Source of the DNA: Planctomycetaceae bacterium
Lineage (GTDB): Bacteria > Planctomycetota > Planctomycetia > Pirellulales > Pirellulaceae
Reading direction: 5' to 3'
Length of the DNA: 63,116 nt
NCBI GenBank assembly: GCA_002723275.1
Contig: PBNZ01000024.1
Coordinates: 1-63,116 of the forward strand
In this document: piece after piece, positions 44,387-56,100 of the stretch
Numbering within the stretch: the first letter of the stretch is position 1
How the letters are laid out: each line of letters opens with the position of its first letter
The notes under the pieces: generated by a model
The model's database searches: none
What the model saw: the letters and a program-made list of their open reading frames with translations, nothing else
Told to the model about the DNA's origin: nothing
Translations under genes and position numbers: made by a program

Positions 44387-45427
44387 ATGAAGTTTAGTTT
44401 GTTCTTTTTTGACGGTGATGGGGCGACAGTCCAGTCTGATCGATACGATCTTCTTAAAGAATGTGCCGCATTCGGTGACCAAAATGGATTCACTGCCATT
44501 TGGACCCCGGAGCGGCATTTTCATGCGTTTGGTGGTTTGTATCCAAATCCAGCAGTTATTTCCGCTGCGTTGGCATGTATTACCGAGCGGATTCAAATTC
44601 GTGCTGGAAGCGTTGTTCTACCCCTGCATCATCCTGTCCGTGTCGCCGAAGATTGGGCCGTCGTCGATAATCTTTCAGGGGGGCGCGCGGCACTCTCCGT
44701 CGCATCCGGTTGGACCATGGATGAGTTTATTCTTTCACGTGATCCCCATGGCAGCCGGCGAACGGTGATGTGGGAGAACCTGGATCTGATACGACGGCTC
44801 TGGCGTGGAGAAGCCGTTGAATTTCAGGACACATCGGAGAGAACCGTTGCAGTGCAAGTGCTGCCACGACCGTTGCAATCAGAATTGCCCATCTGGATTA
44901 CCTGTCAATCGACGGAGTCCTTCGTCGAAGCTGGCCGGTGCGGATACCATGTCCTTACGTCTCTGCTGGGTGGACAGCTTGAGGAGACAGCCAAGAATAT
45001 CGCCAAGTATCGTGAGTCGTTGACCCGAAATGGTCACGATCCAAAGTCAGGTACGGTATCACTTATGGTGCACACGTTTCTCGGTGCGAATGAGGACCGT
45101 GTCAGGGAGGATATTCGAGTTCCATTTGGAGATTATCTCAAAACACACTACGGGCTGCTTGAGAATCTGGCGAAGGGCATGGGGCTCGACGTCAGCATGG
45201 ATGACTTTTCCGAGGATGACCTGGATGCGGTGATCGAATTTGGCATCGAGGGTTTTATTAAACAACGCTCTCTGATCGGGACTCCTGACAGTTGTTCACC
45301 GCTCGTCGGAGCATTTGCGGACGCTGGAGTCGACGAACTTTGTTGCCTGGTCGATTTTGTGCAGAGCAAGGACGCGGTCATGTCAAGCCTTCCATTCTTG
45401 AGGGAGTTAATGGAGAAAACCCAGTAG
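44387..45427 (+). CDS. Luciferase-like flavin monooxygenase of natural-product type
   Basis: FMN-dependent LLM-class monooxygenase, 346 residues. Start MKFSLFFFDGDG, then IWTPERHFHAFGGLYPNPAVISAALA, IQIRAGSVVLPLHHPVRVAEDWAVVDNLSGGR and VASGW; these blocks match the MupA/Atu3635 family found as domains or neighbours in PKS/NRPS lines. Related enzymes hydroxylate carrier-bound acyl chains. It lies between the PKS gene (63 nt gap) and the NRPS gene (31 nt gap), so the beta-keto or beta-amino chain on the PKS carrier is a likely substrate (inference). No fused carrier or other domain is present. Confidence 0.9.
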   Translation: MKFSLFFFDGDGATVQSDRYDLLKECAAFGDQNGFTAIWTPERHFHAFGGLYPNPAVISAALACITERIQIRAGSVVLPLHHPVRVAEDWAVVDNLSGGRAALSVASGWTMDEFILSRDPHGSRRTVMWENLDLIRRLWRGEAVEFQDTSERTVAVQVLPRPLQSELPIWITCQSTESFVEAGRCGYHVLTSLLGGQLEETAKNIAKYRESLTRNGHDPKSGTVSLMVHTFLGANEDRVREDIRVPFGDYLKTHYGLLENLAKGMGLDVSMDDFSEDDLDAVIEFGIEGFIKQRSLIGTPDSCSPLVGAFADAGVDELCCLVDFVQSKDAVMSSLPFLRELMEKTQ

Positions 45428-45458
45428 CGACTCCGTCCCTTGCTAATATGCGGTTACG

Positions 45459-48400
45459 ATGACCATTAACCCAGATCAACTCGAGGCTCTTCGCAAACGC
45501 GTCGCTCTATTGTCCCAGGAACAGCGGGATCGGCTCCTCACGCAACTTGAGGCGCAAGGGATTGATGGGAGTTGGTTGCGCGACGAACCGGGCGAGGCGT
45601 CGTTGTCGATCTCGAAGGATACACGTCCTTCACGGATTGCATTGACCTCCTCGCAATCGCATGTTTGGGTGTTGCATCAACTCTATCCCAAATTGTCGGC
45701 GTACCACATTCCCTTCGCTTGGCGATTCGAAGGGCCACTCGATGTTAAGGCACTGAATGTCGCCTTTGAGCGACTCTTGGAACGCCATTCAGCGCTTCGA
45801 ACGATCTTCGTTCCTGATGATGATGGGCGACCTTGGCAGGAATTGTTACCCGCCAAGATGCCTGAACTCATTCCTGTTTCTGTGGGGAGCAATGGTTCGT
45901 GTGCAGCCACGGCTGCAGCGGTGGTCGCAAAGCCATTTGAGCTGAGTTGCGAGCTTCCGATCCGAGCCCAATTGCAACGGATTTCAGGGGACGCTCATGT
46001 GCTGGTCATCGTGCTGCATCATCTTGTCGCAGATGGATGGTCGCGTGGAGTGCTGATAAAAGACCTCGCCGCTGGTTACCGTTCTGCGATTGGGCGTTCT
46101 GTCGACGCTGGTCAGAGAAATGCTGGGATAAATGTTTCGGATCAAGATGCCGCATTCAGTCTCGACCAAATTGCCTATTCGATTCATCTGGCAGACCAGG
46201 TTTGGCGTGAATCCGAAGATTATGCTGATCAGCTGCAGTACTGGAAACGTCATCTTTCGGGAATTTCACCAATTGAGCTGCCGATGGGGCGGACCCGTTC
46301 CGGGGTCGCAGATTTTCGAGCGGAAATGACGTTGCAGACATTTTCACCGTCTCTCGCTGATTCTCTGAAAGAGCTCGGGCAAGCCTCGGGCGCAACTCTT
46401 TTTATGACGTTGATGGCGGCATTCAAGTTGCTGCTTTATCGTTACACCGGTCAGCATGATCTGGCGGTAGGTGTGCCCGTTGCGGGGCGCCGCCATGTAG
46501 AATCTGCAGATCTGATCGGTTTCTTTGTGAACACCGTGGTCCTCCGGACAAAATTTGGCGAGCATCCGCAGGCGACATTCGTCGATTGGCTCCAGCAAGT
46601 GAAATCAACGGTTGTCGAATCGTTGCAGTATCAGCATGTTTCGTTTTCGGATGTCGTTGATGCGTGTGCGCCCAAACGGAGAATACATGGCAATCCGTTC
46701 TTTGAAATTATGTTTCAGCTGCAAGGGCAGGATTACCGTGTGCAAAATGCCGATGCGCCAGATGTGTCCTTTCCTGACTTGAAATTGACGCAACAGCACA
46801 TCGAGCTACCGGAAACGAAATTCGATCTGACGTGGCATATGTTCGATCGAGCCGAAGGCTTGCTCCTTGCTGTGGAATTCAAGTCAGCGATATTTCAACG
46901 GAAACAGATTGAACGCATGATGGAGCATTTCCATCATCTACTCACTGAGATCGTTGCAGATCCCGAGAAAAAAATTGGCGAATACAGTTTTATTTCCGAT
47001 GATGAGCGATCGCAGATTTTAGGGTTTTCCGGCCTTGGGAATCGAGACAGATTAGCCAAGCCTGAGTCAGCAGTGACGTTTCCGGTTGCCTTTACGCACC
47101 GTTTTCTTGAATCGCCGGAAGCTGTCGCGATTCGGTTTGAAGATCAAGAGTATACGTACAGAGAGCTAGATGCTCGATCAACGGTGATCGCTCGATCCTT
47201 GCTGGAAGCGGGCGCTCAGGCAGGTGATGTGGTAGCGATCCAACTGCCTCGTACTTTCGAACTTGTTGCGACCATCATCGGCGCGATGAAAGCAGGGGTC
47301 TGCTATCTCCCAATCGACTTGTCGCAGCCGGCGGAACGCAGCCAATTGATGCAGCGTCAAGCTGGGTGCACGATTCTCGTTGATCCGCAGGGAATTCATC
47401 GGAAGTTTGATCAGCCGGAGGAAGCGGCTGCTGGAGAAGTTGGGCGACTTCCCAATCCGAACGAGATATTACCAGAATCTGATGCCTATGTGATCTTTAC
47501 ATCGGGCTCCACTGGTGTGCCGAAAGGGGCTGTCGTCAGACACTCTTCCTTAATGAACTATTTGGCATGGTGCATCTCCACGTATCCATTTGATGAGGGC
47601 TGGGGGGCGCCGGTTCAAACTTCGATTGGTTTCGATGCAACTATCACCAGCTTGTTAGCGCCGTTGGTTGTTGGCAAAACGGTCCACCTGTTGTCCGAAG
47701 ATAACGAATTAGAACAGCTGGCAGAGATCGTTCAGACGGGGCCAAGTGTTGTTAAGCTCACGCCTGCTCATTTGTCTGCACTTTCATCCATGCTACCGAC
47801 AAATCTTGCAGTTGATTGTTTGCCAACAGCCTTGGTTGTTGGCGGTGAAGCGTTGACTGCTGAGCATGTTGCGTTCTGGATGGAAAATTATCCGGACGTT
47901 CAGGTATTCAATGAGTATGGTCCCACAGAAACCGTTGTCGGATGTTGTGTTCAGCGTGTCGGGCCAGAGCATCATGACGCGCATGGTTTGCCGATTGGTC
48001 GCCCAATTTGGGGAACCGTTTTGTATGTTCTCGACGAATCAATGCAGCCAACCCCCCTCGGTGTACCCGGTGAACTTTTCATCGGAGGTGCAGGTGTAGC
48101 CCGCGGCTACATCGATCAGCCAACGCTTAGTGCGGAGCGATTTGTACCGAATCCCTTTAATCAACCCGGACCGGATTCCGATTTTAATGTCCTGTACCGT
48201 ACGGGGGATCTGGTTCGATATCGCGATGATGGCCTCTTGGAATTTCTTGGTCGTAATGATGATCAAGTCCAGATTCGTGGTTATCGGATCGAGACCTCCG
48301 AAGTGGAAACTGTAATTCGTCGACAGGGCTCGGTTCTCGACTGTGTTGTCATTGCCACTGATTCCAGCGGCACCCCGGCAGCCCGAGTCGGATCTAGTGA

Positions 48401-50144
48401 AGCCGGGTCAGTTGCCACACAATTGGTCGCCTATGTGCAGCCGGTTGATGGACGAGACCCTCGTGAAGAGCTATTTGCGATACTCGAGCGTGAACTACCG
48501 CATTACATGATACCCAGGCAGATCGAGCTGCTCGACGCGCTTCCGCTTACTGCTCAAGGGAAAGTCGATCGCCGCGCGCTTCCAGTTCCGTCAGCCGGCC
48601 GTGAACCAAATAAGAAGTCAGTGCCGCCTCGGAGTGAACTTGAGGTCAAGCTTTTGGCGATCTGGAAAAACGTGTTGAATCAAGAAGATTTGGGTGTCGA
48701 GGATAATTTCTTCGAGCGTGGTGGGGATTCCATTACTGCAATGCAAATTGTGGCCGGTGCACGCCGCGCAGGTCTCCGGTTTGAACCGCGTCAATTGTTC
48801 GAGCACCAGACGATTGCAGCTCAAGCGGTACTGGCAGCCGAGTATGGAGGCAGTCAAACGGACGTTGTGCCTCCAAGCTGGCAGGGTGACGTTCCGTTAA
48901 GTCCGATGCAGCGGGCGTTTTTTGATCTTGATCCCATCGATCCACATCACTTTAACCAAGGCATTCTCTTGTCTTGTCTGCACGACCTCGATCAGGCACG
49001 ATTAAAAGATGCGTTGCAGATCGTACACGATCATCACGGCGCGTTCAGACTGCGGTTCGAGCGAGATTCTGAGGGCAACTGGCGGCAGTGGTATTCTGAA
49101 AACATTCAAGAAGTTGTGTCGATGGAGACGGTTGATTTAAGGGATTCAACCGATATTCATACCGATATGAAGGTCGCTCTCTCAGAACATCAAACAAGAT
49201 TTGATCTTGGTGAGGGGCCCTTGTTTCGTGCTGTTTTGATTCAGTGCCCGAATAACGACGATCGATTGCTGCTTTTAGCGCATCACTTGATCGTTGACGG
49301 ACTCTCCTGGGCAGTTGTGCTTGGCGATCTGGATGATGTTTACCAACAGATTGGCGATACTCGCACCCCGAAATTACCTGTGGAAACTAGTCGCTATGCG
49401 GACTGGATCGTTTCGAATTGGGGAACAAGTCAGCCTGCCGTTGTTGGCAGTCCTGATCGTAGCAGCAGCGGCACCTGGGGAGATATTGGTACTTTTGAGA
49501 TGAAGCTCGCATTGCGAGATAACCAAGAGATTTCTGAAAGCATTCTTGTGACTGCCCTTTTGCAATCTTTTAGTCAAATGACGCGACAGGAAAAAATAGG
49601 ATTGACGGTGGAACGGCATGGGCGCGACAGTGGAGGCGGCCAACTTGATTTATCCCGCACGGTTGGTTGGTTTACGTTGCCGCGAAATCTAAAAATACGA
49701 TTGCCGTCGAGCGGTATTCAATCGCAGTTTCAATATGTCGAGAGCTGCTTGAAGGACACATCGACCCCGAACGGAACGCATGCAGCTTTCGAGCAGCCCT
49801 TCGGCGAAATTGGGTTCAATTACCTCGGCACAATTAGAATTCCTCCAAATTCAATTGCGTCAGGGCTTGCTCCCGAGCCGATTCCCGATCTCAACAGTCC
49901 GCGGAATCCTCGTTGGCACTCGCTTGAACTGATTGCCTGGAGAACTGGTCATGATCTCCATTTGCTCTGGCGTTTCAGGACTCCACAGTATTCGCGGGAC
50001 ACCATTGAACGTCTTGCCGATCGTTTTCTTGCGGCAGTTCACTCATTGCATGCCGTGGGGACAAAGGCCTCGTTGGCTGAGGGAACGAAGTCAGGTCAAG
50101 GAATCGATAAGCTGATGGCAAAGCTTAATTCGCGGGGGAAATAA
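45459..50144 (+). CDS. NRPS module, C-A(Asn-like)-T-E
   Basis: One module, 1561 residues. N-terminal helix (1-35); condensation (60-500) with HHLVADGWS at 187-195; adenylation (545-1045) with core TSGSTGVPKG and a code read as D-A-T-K-V-G-E-V-G, resembling asparagine codes (DLTKLGEVG); carrier GGDS (Ser1091), the GGDSI form that usually precedes an epimerase. The epimerisation domain (1140-1545) has HHLIVDGLSW (1275-1284), VERHGRD, RTVGWFT and GFNYLGT, all intact. Output is expected to be D-Asn. In the iturin family an aminotransferase-modified beta-amino acyl chain is also followed by Asn, an interesting parallel. The next gene starts four nt after this stop. Confidence 0.92.
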   Translation: MTINPDQLEALRKRVALLSQEQRDRLLTQLEAQGIDGSWLRDEPGEASLSISKDTRPSRIALTSSQSHVWVLHQLYPKLSAYHIPFAWRFEGPLDVKALNVAFERLLERHSALRTIFVPDDDGRPWQELLPAKMPELIPVSVGSNGSCAATAAAVVAKPFELSCELPIRAQLQRISGDAHVLVIVLHHLVADGWSRGVLIKDLAAGYRSAIGRSVDAGQRNAGINVSDQDAAFSLDQIAYSIHLADQVWRESEDYADQLQYWKRHLSGISPIELPMGRTRSGVADFRAEMTLQTFSPSLADSLKELGQASGATLFMTLMAAFKLLLYRYTGQHDLAVGVPVAGRRHVESADLIGFFVNTVVLRTKFGEHPQATFVDWLQQVKSTVVESLQYQHVSFSDVVDACAPKRRIHGNPFFEIMFQLQGQDYRVQNADAPDVSFPDLKLTQQHIELPETKFDLTWHMFDRAEGLLLAVEFKSAIFQRKQIERMMEHFHHLLTEIVADPEKKIGEYSFISDDERSQILGFSGLGNRDRLAKPESAVTFPVAFTHRFLESPEAVAIRFEDQEYTYRELDARSTVIARSLLEAGAQAGDVVAIQLPRTFELVATIIGAMKAGVCYLPIDLSQPAERSQLMQRQAGCTILVDPQGIHRKFDQPEEAAAGEVGRLPNPNEILPESDAYVIFTSGSTGVPKGAVVRHSSLMNYLAWCISTYPFDEGWGAPVQTSIGFDATITSLLAPLVVGKTVHLLSEDNELEQLAEIVQTGPSVVKLTPAHLSALSSMLPTNLAVDCLPTALVVGGEALTAEHVAFWMENYPDVQVFNEYGPTETVVGCCVQRVGPEHHDAHGLPIGRPIWGTVLYVLDESMQPTPLGVPGELFIGGAGVARGYIDQPTLSAERFVPNPFNQPGPDSDFNVLYRTGDLVRYRDDGLLEFLGRNDDQVQIRGYRIETSEVETVIRRQGSVLDCVVIATDSSGTPAARVGSSEAGSVATQLVAYVQPVDGRDPREELFAILERELPHYMIPRQIELLDALPLTAQGKVDRRALPVPSAGREPNKKSVPPRSELEVKLLAIWKNVLNQEDLGVEDNFFERGGDSITAMQIVAGARRAGLRFEPRQLFEHQTIAAQAVLAAEYGGSQTDVVPPSWQGDVPLSPMQRAFFDLDPIDPHHFNQGILLSCLHDLDQARLKDALQIVHDHHGAFRLRFERDSEGNWRQWYSENIQEVVSMETVDLRDSTDIHTDMKVALSEHQTRFDLGEGPLFRAVLIQCPNNDDRLLLLAHHLIVDGLSWAVVLGDLDDVYQQIGDTRTPKLPVETSRYADWIVSNWGTSQPAVVGSPDRSSSGTWGDIGTFEMKLALRDNQEISESILVTALLQSFSQMTRQEKIGLTVERHGRDSGGGQLDLSRTVGWFTLPRNLKIRLPSSGIQSQFQYVESCLKDTSTPNGTHAAFEQPFGEIGFNYLGTIRIPPNSIASGLAPEPIPDLNSPRNPRWHSLELIAWRTGHDLHLLWRFRTPQYSRDTIERLADRFLAAVHSLHAVGTKASLAEGTKSGQGIDKLMAKLNSRGK

Positions 50145-50148
50145 AGAA

Positions 50149-53100
50149 ATGCCATCGGTCCAAGATATTTATGCACTGACTCCGCTGCAGCAAGGGATGC
50201 TTTTTCATTCGCTTTACTCGCCATCGACTGGGGTGTACGTCGAACAGCGATGGTGCGTAATCGAGGGTCAGTTAGATGTGAAGGCTTTTCAATCCGCTTG
50301 GAATAATGTTGTCAATCGACATTCAATTCTTCGGTCAGAATTTCACTGGGAGGAAACCGAAACACCCGTTCAAGTGGTTTACGATCTTGTTCAGCCTGAG
50401 TGGCAATTGGATTGCCTTACAGATGCACATCAAGATGCTGACTTTGAAGCGTTTCTGCAGCGGGATCGCGAGCGTGGATTTCAGTTGGATTGCGGACCGT
50501 TATTGAGATTTGCACTGTTTTCGCTCGGTCCAAAACAGCATCGCTTTATCTGGACCTACCACCATCTATTGCTGGATGGCTGGAGCAATGGCCTGATGAT
50601 TCGCGAGGTGCTCGAAGAATATAAAAGTCTGAAGGCTTTCGAAGGTTCCAAGACTCATCCGTCACCAAGGGGAGGGGCAAGTGCTTCCCGGGCCGCCTTT
50701 AGGTATCGAGACTTCGTTGAATGGCACGAACGTCGAGATGTGGTTGGGGAAAGAGAGTATTGGCAAGACGTTCTTGCTGGATTTGATGAGCCAACTCATT
50801 GGCGTGAAGGGCTTGCGTGTGCTCGTGAAATTGGTGAGTCCCGTTCGGACTCGACGTCCGGGTACGAACAGTATTCGCTGGACATGAATTCGAAGCTGAC
50901 CTCGCGGATTCAGGCCTTTGCAACTGAATATCGATTGACACTTAATACCGTCATGCAAGCCGTGTGGGCGATCCTACTGCATCGGTACAGTGGTCATGAC
51001 GACGTGATGTTTGGAGCGACTCTTTCCGGCAGAAATATTGAATTGGATGATATCGAAACGGCGCTTGGTCTCTTCATCAATACCGTTCCCGTCCGCGTTG
51101 GGGTCGAGTCAGACCAATCGGCCATTCAGTGGCTGAATCAGATTCAGTCGGACCAAATGCAACGAGAGCGTTTTGGTGCGGTTGGCCTGCTGGAACTGCA
51201 CGAGTTCACCCAAGTGCCAAGTGGGGTGCCATTATTTGATAGCCTGTTAGTTTTCGAAAACTATCCACTCTCGATTGAAGAAATTCTGGAATCGGACTCG
51301 GGGCCATTGCAACTTGTGGATCGCGATGGATATGAACGGACGAGTTATCCACTGGTGGTCGTAATTATTCCTGGCGAGGAGTTACGTGTTGAATTTCGGT
51401 ACGAAAGCGACAAGTTTGCGAACTCAGCAATCCAGCGAATTGCAGCTCAAATTGAATTTTTGCTGGGTCATCTCGTCGATCATCCACAGGCGCTGGTGCG
51501 TGAGCTTGGTGTTTTATCAACCAATGAGATTGAGCAACTCCAGGAATGGGGGCTAGGGCCCAGGATCCCAATCCCGGCGAAGCCCATTCACGAACAATTT
51601 CGGCTTCAGGCTGAACAATCGCCAGATGCCATTGCGATTGAGTTTATGGCTTCTGAGGGTGGCGCTGAACAGCAGCTGTCGTACGCGCAGCTGAACGATT
51701 GGTCGGACGAAATTGCTTGTCAACTCGCGGCAGCGGCTGGGGGAACGGAATGGCGCGTCGGAATATTATGTGATCGTTCGCCAGCGCTTGTGGCTGGTTT
51801 GCTCGGCACACTAAAGTCAGGTGGAGCGTATGTTCCGCTGGATAAGGAATTCCCTGCTTCCAGGTTGCAATATTGTGTTGAGGATGCGCGTGTTGACGCG
51901 ATTGTCACTGATTTAGATCCGTCCGAAGTGGAGCGTCTTTTAGGGGAAACTGCGTCCCAACTGCCAATGATTCGATTGGGCAAGGAGCAGCTAGATGGAT
52001 GTCGGAATGATCTATCAGTAAAAAGGTCGATTCGCGACAAAAAAGATCCGGGGCTGGCTTACATTATCTATACCAGCGGTAGTACCGGGACTCCAAAGGG
52101 AGTCACGATTAGTCATCGAAATATGTCTAATTTCTTGTCAGCGATGAAGCGTGAGCCGGGGATTCGCAGTGATGACAAGCTGCTGGCTGTTACGACGATC
52201 TCATTTGACATTGCGGTGCTTGAGATCTTCTTGCCGTTAATTAATGGCGCAACGATTGTTCTTGCGACTGCCGCGGCAGCGAGGGATCGTGATGAGCTTA
52301 GGAAATTGATCGACCGTCACTCGGTCACAATTATGCAGGCAACACCTGGGACATGGCGTCTGCTGCTTGAGGAGGTTGAAGAAGAAAATCGGATTCGGCT
52401 GTCTCGAATCCTGTGTGGGGGAGAGGCGCTTGATTCGCGTTTGGCATCACGATTGTTGCGACATTGTGATGAATTGTGGAATCTTTACGGACCTACCGAA
52501 ACAACCGTTTGGTCGGGTGCACTGAGAGTCACTGAGGAGACGAAGGGGCAGCACTTGGTGCCCCTTGGACCGCCGATTGGAAACACCTCCTTTGAGATCT
52601 TGGATCGTTGTGGACGTCGAGTTCCAATTGGGGCAATCGGACAGTTATACATTGGTGGCGATGGTCTGAGTCCAGGATATTGGGGGCAACCAGATCGAAC
52701 GAAAGAGAGGTTCGTCAACGGGCTTTACGCGACCGGCGACCTAGTTCGGGTTCGTAAAGACGGGCTTTTGGACTTCATCGAACGTGATGACAACCAGGTC
52801 AAGCTTCGTGGCTATCGGATTGAATTAGGCGAAATCGAATCCTCGATTGAACTGGACTCAGAGGTCGCGCAATCCGTCGTGTTGATTCGCCCTGGGGGTG
52901 ATGGTGAAAATCAGTTGGTTGCATTCGTGAAGCCAGTGCTCGGGTCGGACCGATCGCTGCGTCTGGGGCGAGTCCGCAAGAATCTGAAAGCAAGCCTCCC
53001 GAGCTATATGCTTCCGAGTCAATTTATCGATGTGGATGAATTTCCTGTCACGCCAAATGGGAAAATTGACCGAAAATCATTGGCGAAATTCGAGATTGGC

Positions 53101-56100
53101 CAGCAAGAGGCAGCGGCTGGAATCGAAAGAGAGGAGGCGTTTCAGTCTGCAAGAGAAGAACTAGTCGCTGAGATCTGGGCGAATATTCTGGGGCGCAATC
53201 GAGTCGATGTACACGACAGTTTTTTTGAGCTGGGCGGACATTCGCTTGCCGCAACGCGTGTGATTAGCCGCGTGCGAGAGTCACTCGATGTCGATGTTGA
53301 GTTGCGGGCACTCTTTGAGAATCCGACGTTAAGAGATTTCGTGAATGCGATTCCGGGTTTTCCTAAAAGTGATCTGCTGAGCCCAATTCCTCGAGTTCCA
53401 TTAGCCCAGAATCAGCGTTTGCCACTGTCGTCTGCTCAGCGTCGACAATGGATGATGGCTGGCCTGTTGCCCGCAAGTTCATTGTATACGGTGCCGACGG
53501 CTATTCGAATTCGCGGCGAATTATCTATCGAACGACTTCAAAAGAGCCTCACGGATGTTGTTTCGGCCCACGATGTTTTGCGGATGGAGTTCCACGATGA
53601 TCTAGGTGAACCGTTTGCAAAAGTAATTGATGAATGCAATATCGTGATTGAACTTCAGGATTTGCAGGAGTTCGATCCGGTTGAGCGAGAGGTTGAACTT
53701 CGGCGAAGAGTGAACGCCCTGGTTCGGCAGCCGATAAGTTTAAGCGAAGCACCTTTGTGGAAGTCGGTGTTGCTTCGCATTGCTCCCGACGACCATGTTT
53801 TGTTGATGACTTTTCATCATATTCTTTTGGATGGATGGTCGTTGGGGATTCTTGTTCGCGATTTAACCAATGCCTACCAGGATGTTTCTCGGGAACGGAA
53901 GAATGCGAGTGGAGATGTCGAAGTGGCGTCATCTGAGTTCGCTCCAAATCTGTTGGAAACTCGATATGCAGATTATGTGGCGTGGCAGCAGCAAAACGAT
54001 TTTGCTGCCGATCTTGAATATTGGTCGGAACAGCTAAAGGGCATTCCCCCGTTCCTTGAGTTACCCGGCGATAAGTCACGGCCCGCCGAGCAAGATTTCT
54101 CCGGCGCGACTATTCATTTTCGGATCACAAAGCACGAGCTTGATGGCGTTCGACAGTTGGGCCGCGATAAAGGCACGACGCTGTTCATGACGTTATTGGC
54201 CGCATTCGTCGTGTTGATCTATCGGTATAGCGGGGCATCTGACTTCGCGGTGGGGACGCCGGTGGCGAATCGGTCGCGTGCTGAATTCGAATCAATTCTT
54301 GGGTTGTTCGTGAATACCGTGGTCTTGCGCAATAAATTGGATGGCAATCCATCGTTTGATGAGCTTTTGAATCAGGTGAGAAGCACGGTGCTTGAAGCTT
54401 TTGAGCATCAAGACCTGCCATTTGAGCAGGTTGTGGACGCTGTTGGCGCCGAACGAAGTCGCGCTGCGTCTCCTTTGTTTCAGGTGTTATTTACCCTTCA
54501 AAACGCACCGATTGGTCGGATTCAAATTCCCGGTTTGGAGTGGACACCTTATTCCGTTGAAGCCGGAACGTCTAAGTTCGATATCAGTCTCGCGCTCAGA
54601 GAAGAAGGTGACGAGCTTCACGGCCAGCTCGAATATCGGACCGATCTATTTGAGTCAAAATCTATCGAAAAGATGGTCCAACATTACCGGCAACTGTTAA
54701 GGATTTTACCGAGCCATCTTGAACAACCAATTTCATCGGTGTCGTTACTCGAAGACGTCGACCGGAAATTACTTGATGAATGGGCTGTCGGTGCCAACGT
54801 AGGTCAATCGTCAGAGAATAACCTTGCCGAAGACAAAGGGCGTCAGATTGCCACCGATGCGGAAACCATCCACGAAATCTTCACCGCACAGGCCGTCCGT
54901 ACTCCGTCCGCCACCGCTCTCGTATCAAAGGGGGAACGGTGGAGTTATCAGTTGTTGGCAGAATATTCGAATCAATTGAGTGCCGCGTTGGTTGGCTTGG
55001 GTGTCGGACCCGAGGCACGTGTTGGGATTATGGCGAGTCGGTCGGCAGCCACTGTCGGGGCGATGCTTGCGGTATTGAAAGCGGGGGCTGCGTACGTGCC
55101 TTTAGACGCCAATCTGCCTAAGGCACGCTTTGATTGGATGATTGGCGACGCGGGTTGCGATGTCATTTTGAGCGATACGCCGCATGGACTTGCGAGATTA
55201 GTTCATGATCGGCCTGTCCAGGAGCTCACAGCAGTTTCTCACTCGGCTTCAATTTGGATGGTGAGGGTGAGTGACCATCGAAAACTTAGGGCGGCTCATG
55301 CGATTCCTGCGTCCCGCGACGGTTTGGCCTATGTGATGTACACCTCGGGCTCGACAGGCCGTCCTCGTGGTGTTGGGACTCCTCATCGCGGCGTTACGCG
55401 GCTGGTGAAAAATACCACTTACTTGGAGTTCGGATCCGACCAAGTGTTTTTGCAGGCAGCGCCTCTTGGATTTGATGCGTCGACGTTGGAGATCTGGGGT
55501 CCGCTGCTCAATGGAGGGCAGCTGGTCCTGCCGACGTCGGAAGAATTGACGCTTGAAAAAATTGCGGATCTCGTCTCTCAGCATCAGGTCACTACGTTGT
55601 GGCTCACATCAGGTCTTTTTAATGCGATGGTTGACGAATGTCTTGCAGATCGGCTGGCATCGTTGAAACAGCTATTGGTCGGCGGCGACGTCGTCTCACT
55701 TCCGCATCTGCGACGTGCCAGTCAGGCGATGCCGGAAACCGAATTTATCAATGGGTATGGACCAACTGAGTGTACGACATTTGCCTGTTGCCACACGTTT
55801 TCGCGCGATGAGCTAAGCGGGAATTTACAACTCAGGACTGCTCCGATCGGGAAGCCTATTTCGAACACAACGGCCTATGTACTCGATCGTGATCTGCAGC
55901 GAGTTCCAGTGGGCGTGCCCGGAGAGCTGTTTATCGGGGGCGCAGGACTGGCGCGTGGATACTTGAACGACGCCGGGCAAACGGCGGAGCGATTTGTGCC
56001 TAACCCATTTTTTGATTTTCGGCGGATGCCCGAAGAGGATCAAAATACTACTTTGTATCGAACCGGCGATCGCGCGCGATTCCGAAGCGATGGTACCTTG

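Noticed and set aside
48885-50100. Last domain of the 1561-residue NRPS as a second condensation domain
   Set aside because: RTVGWFT, VERHGRD and GFNYLGT, plus the GGDS carrier before it, identify an epimerisation domain.
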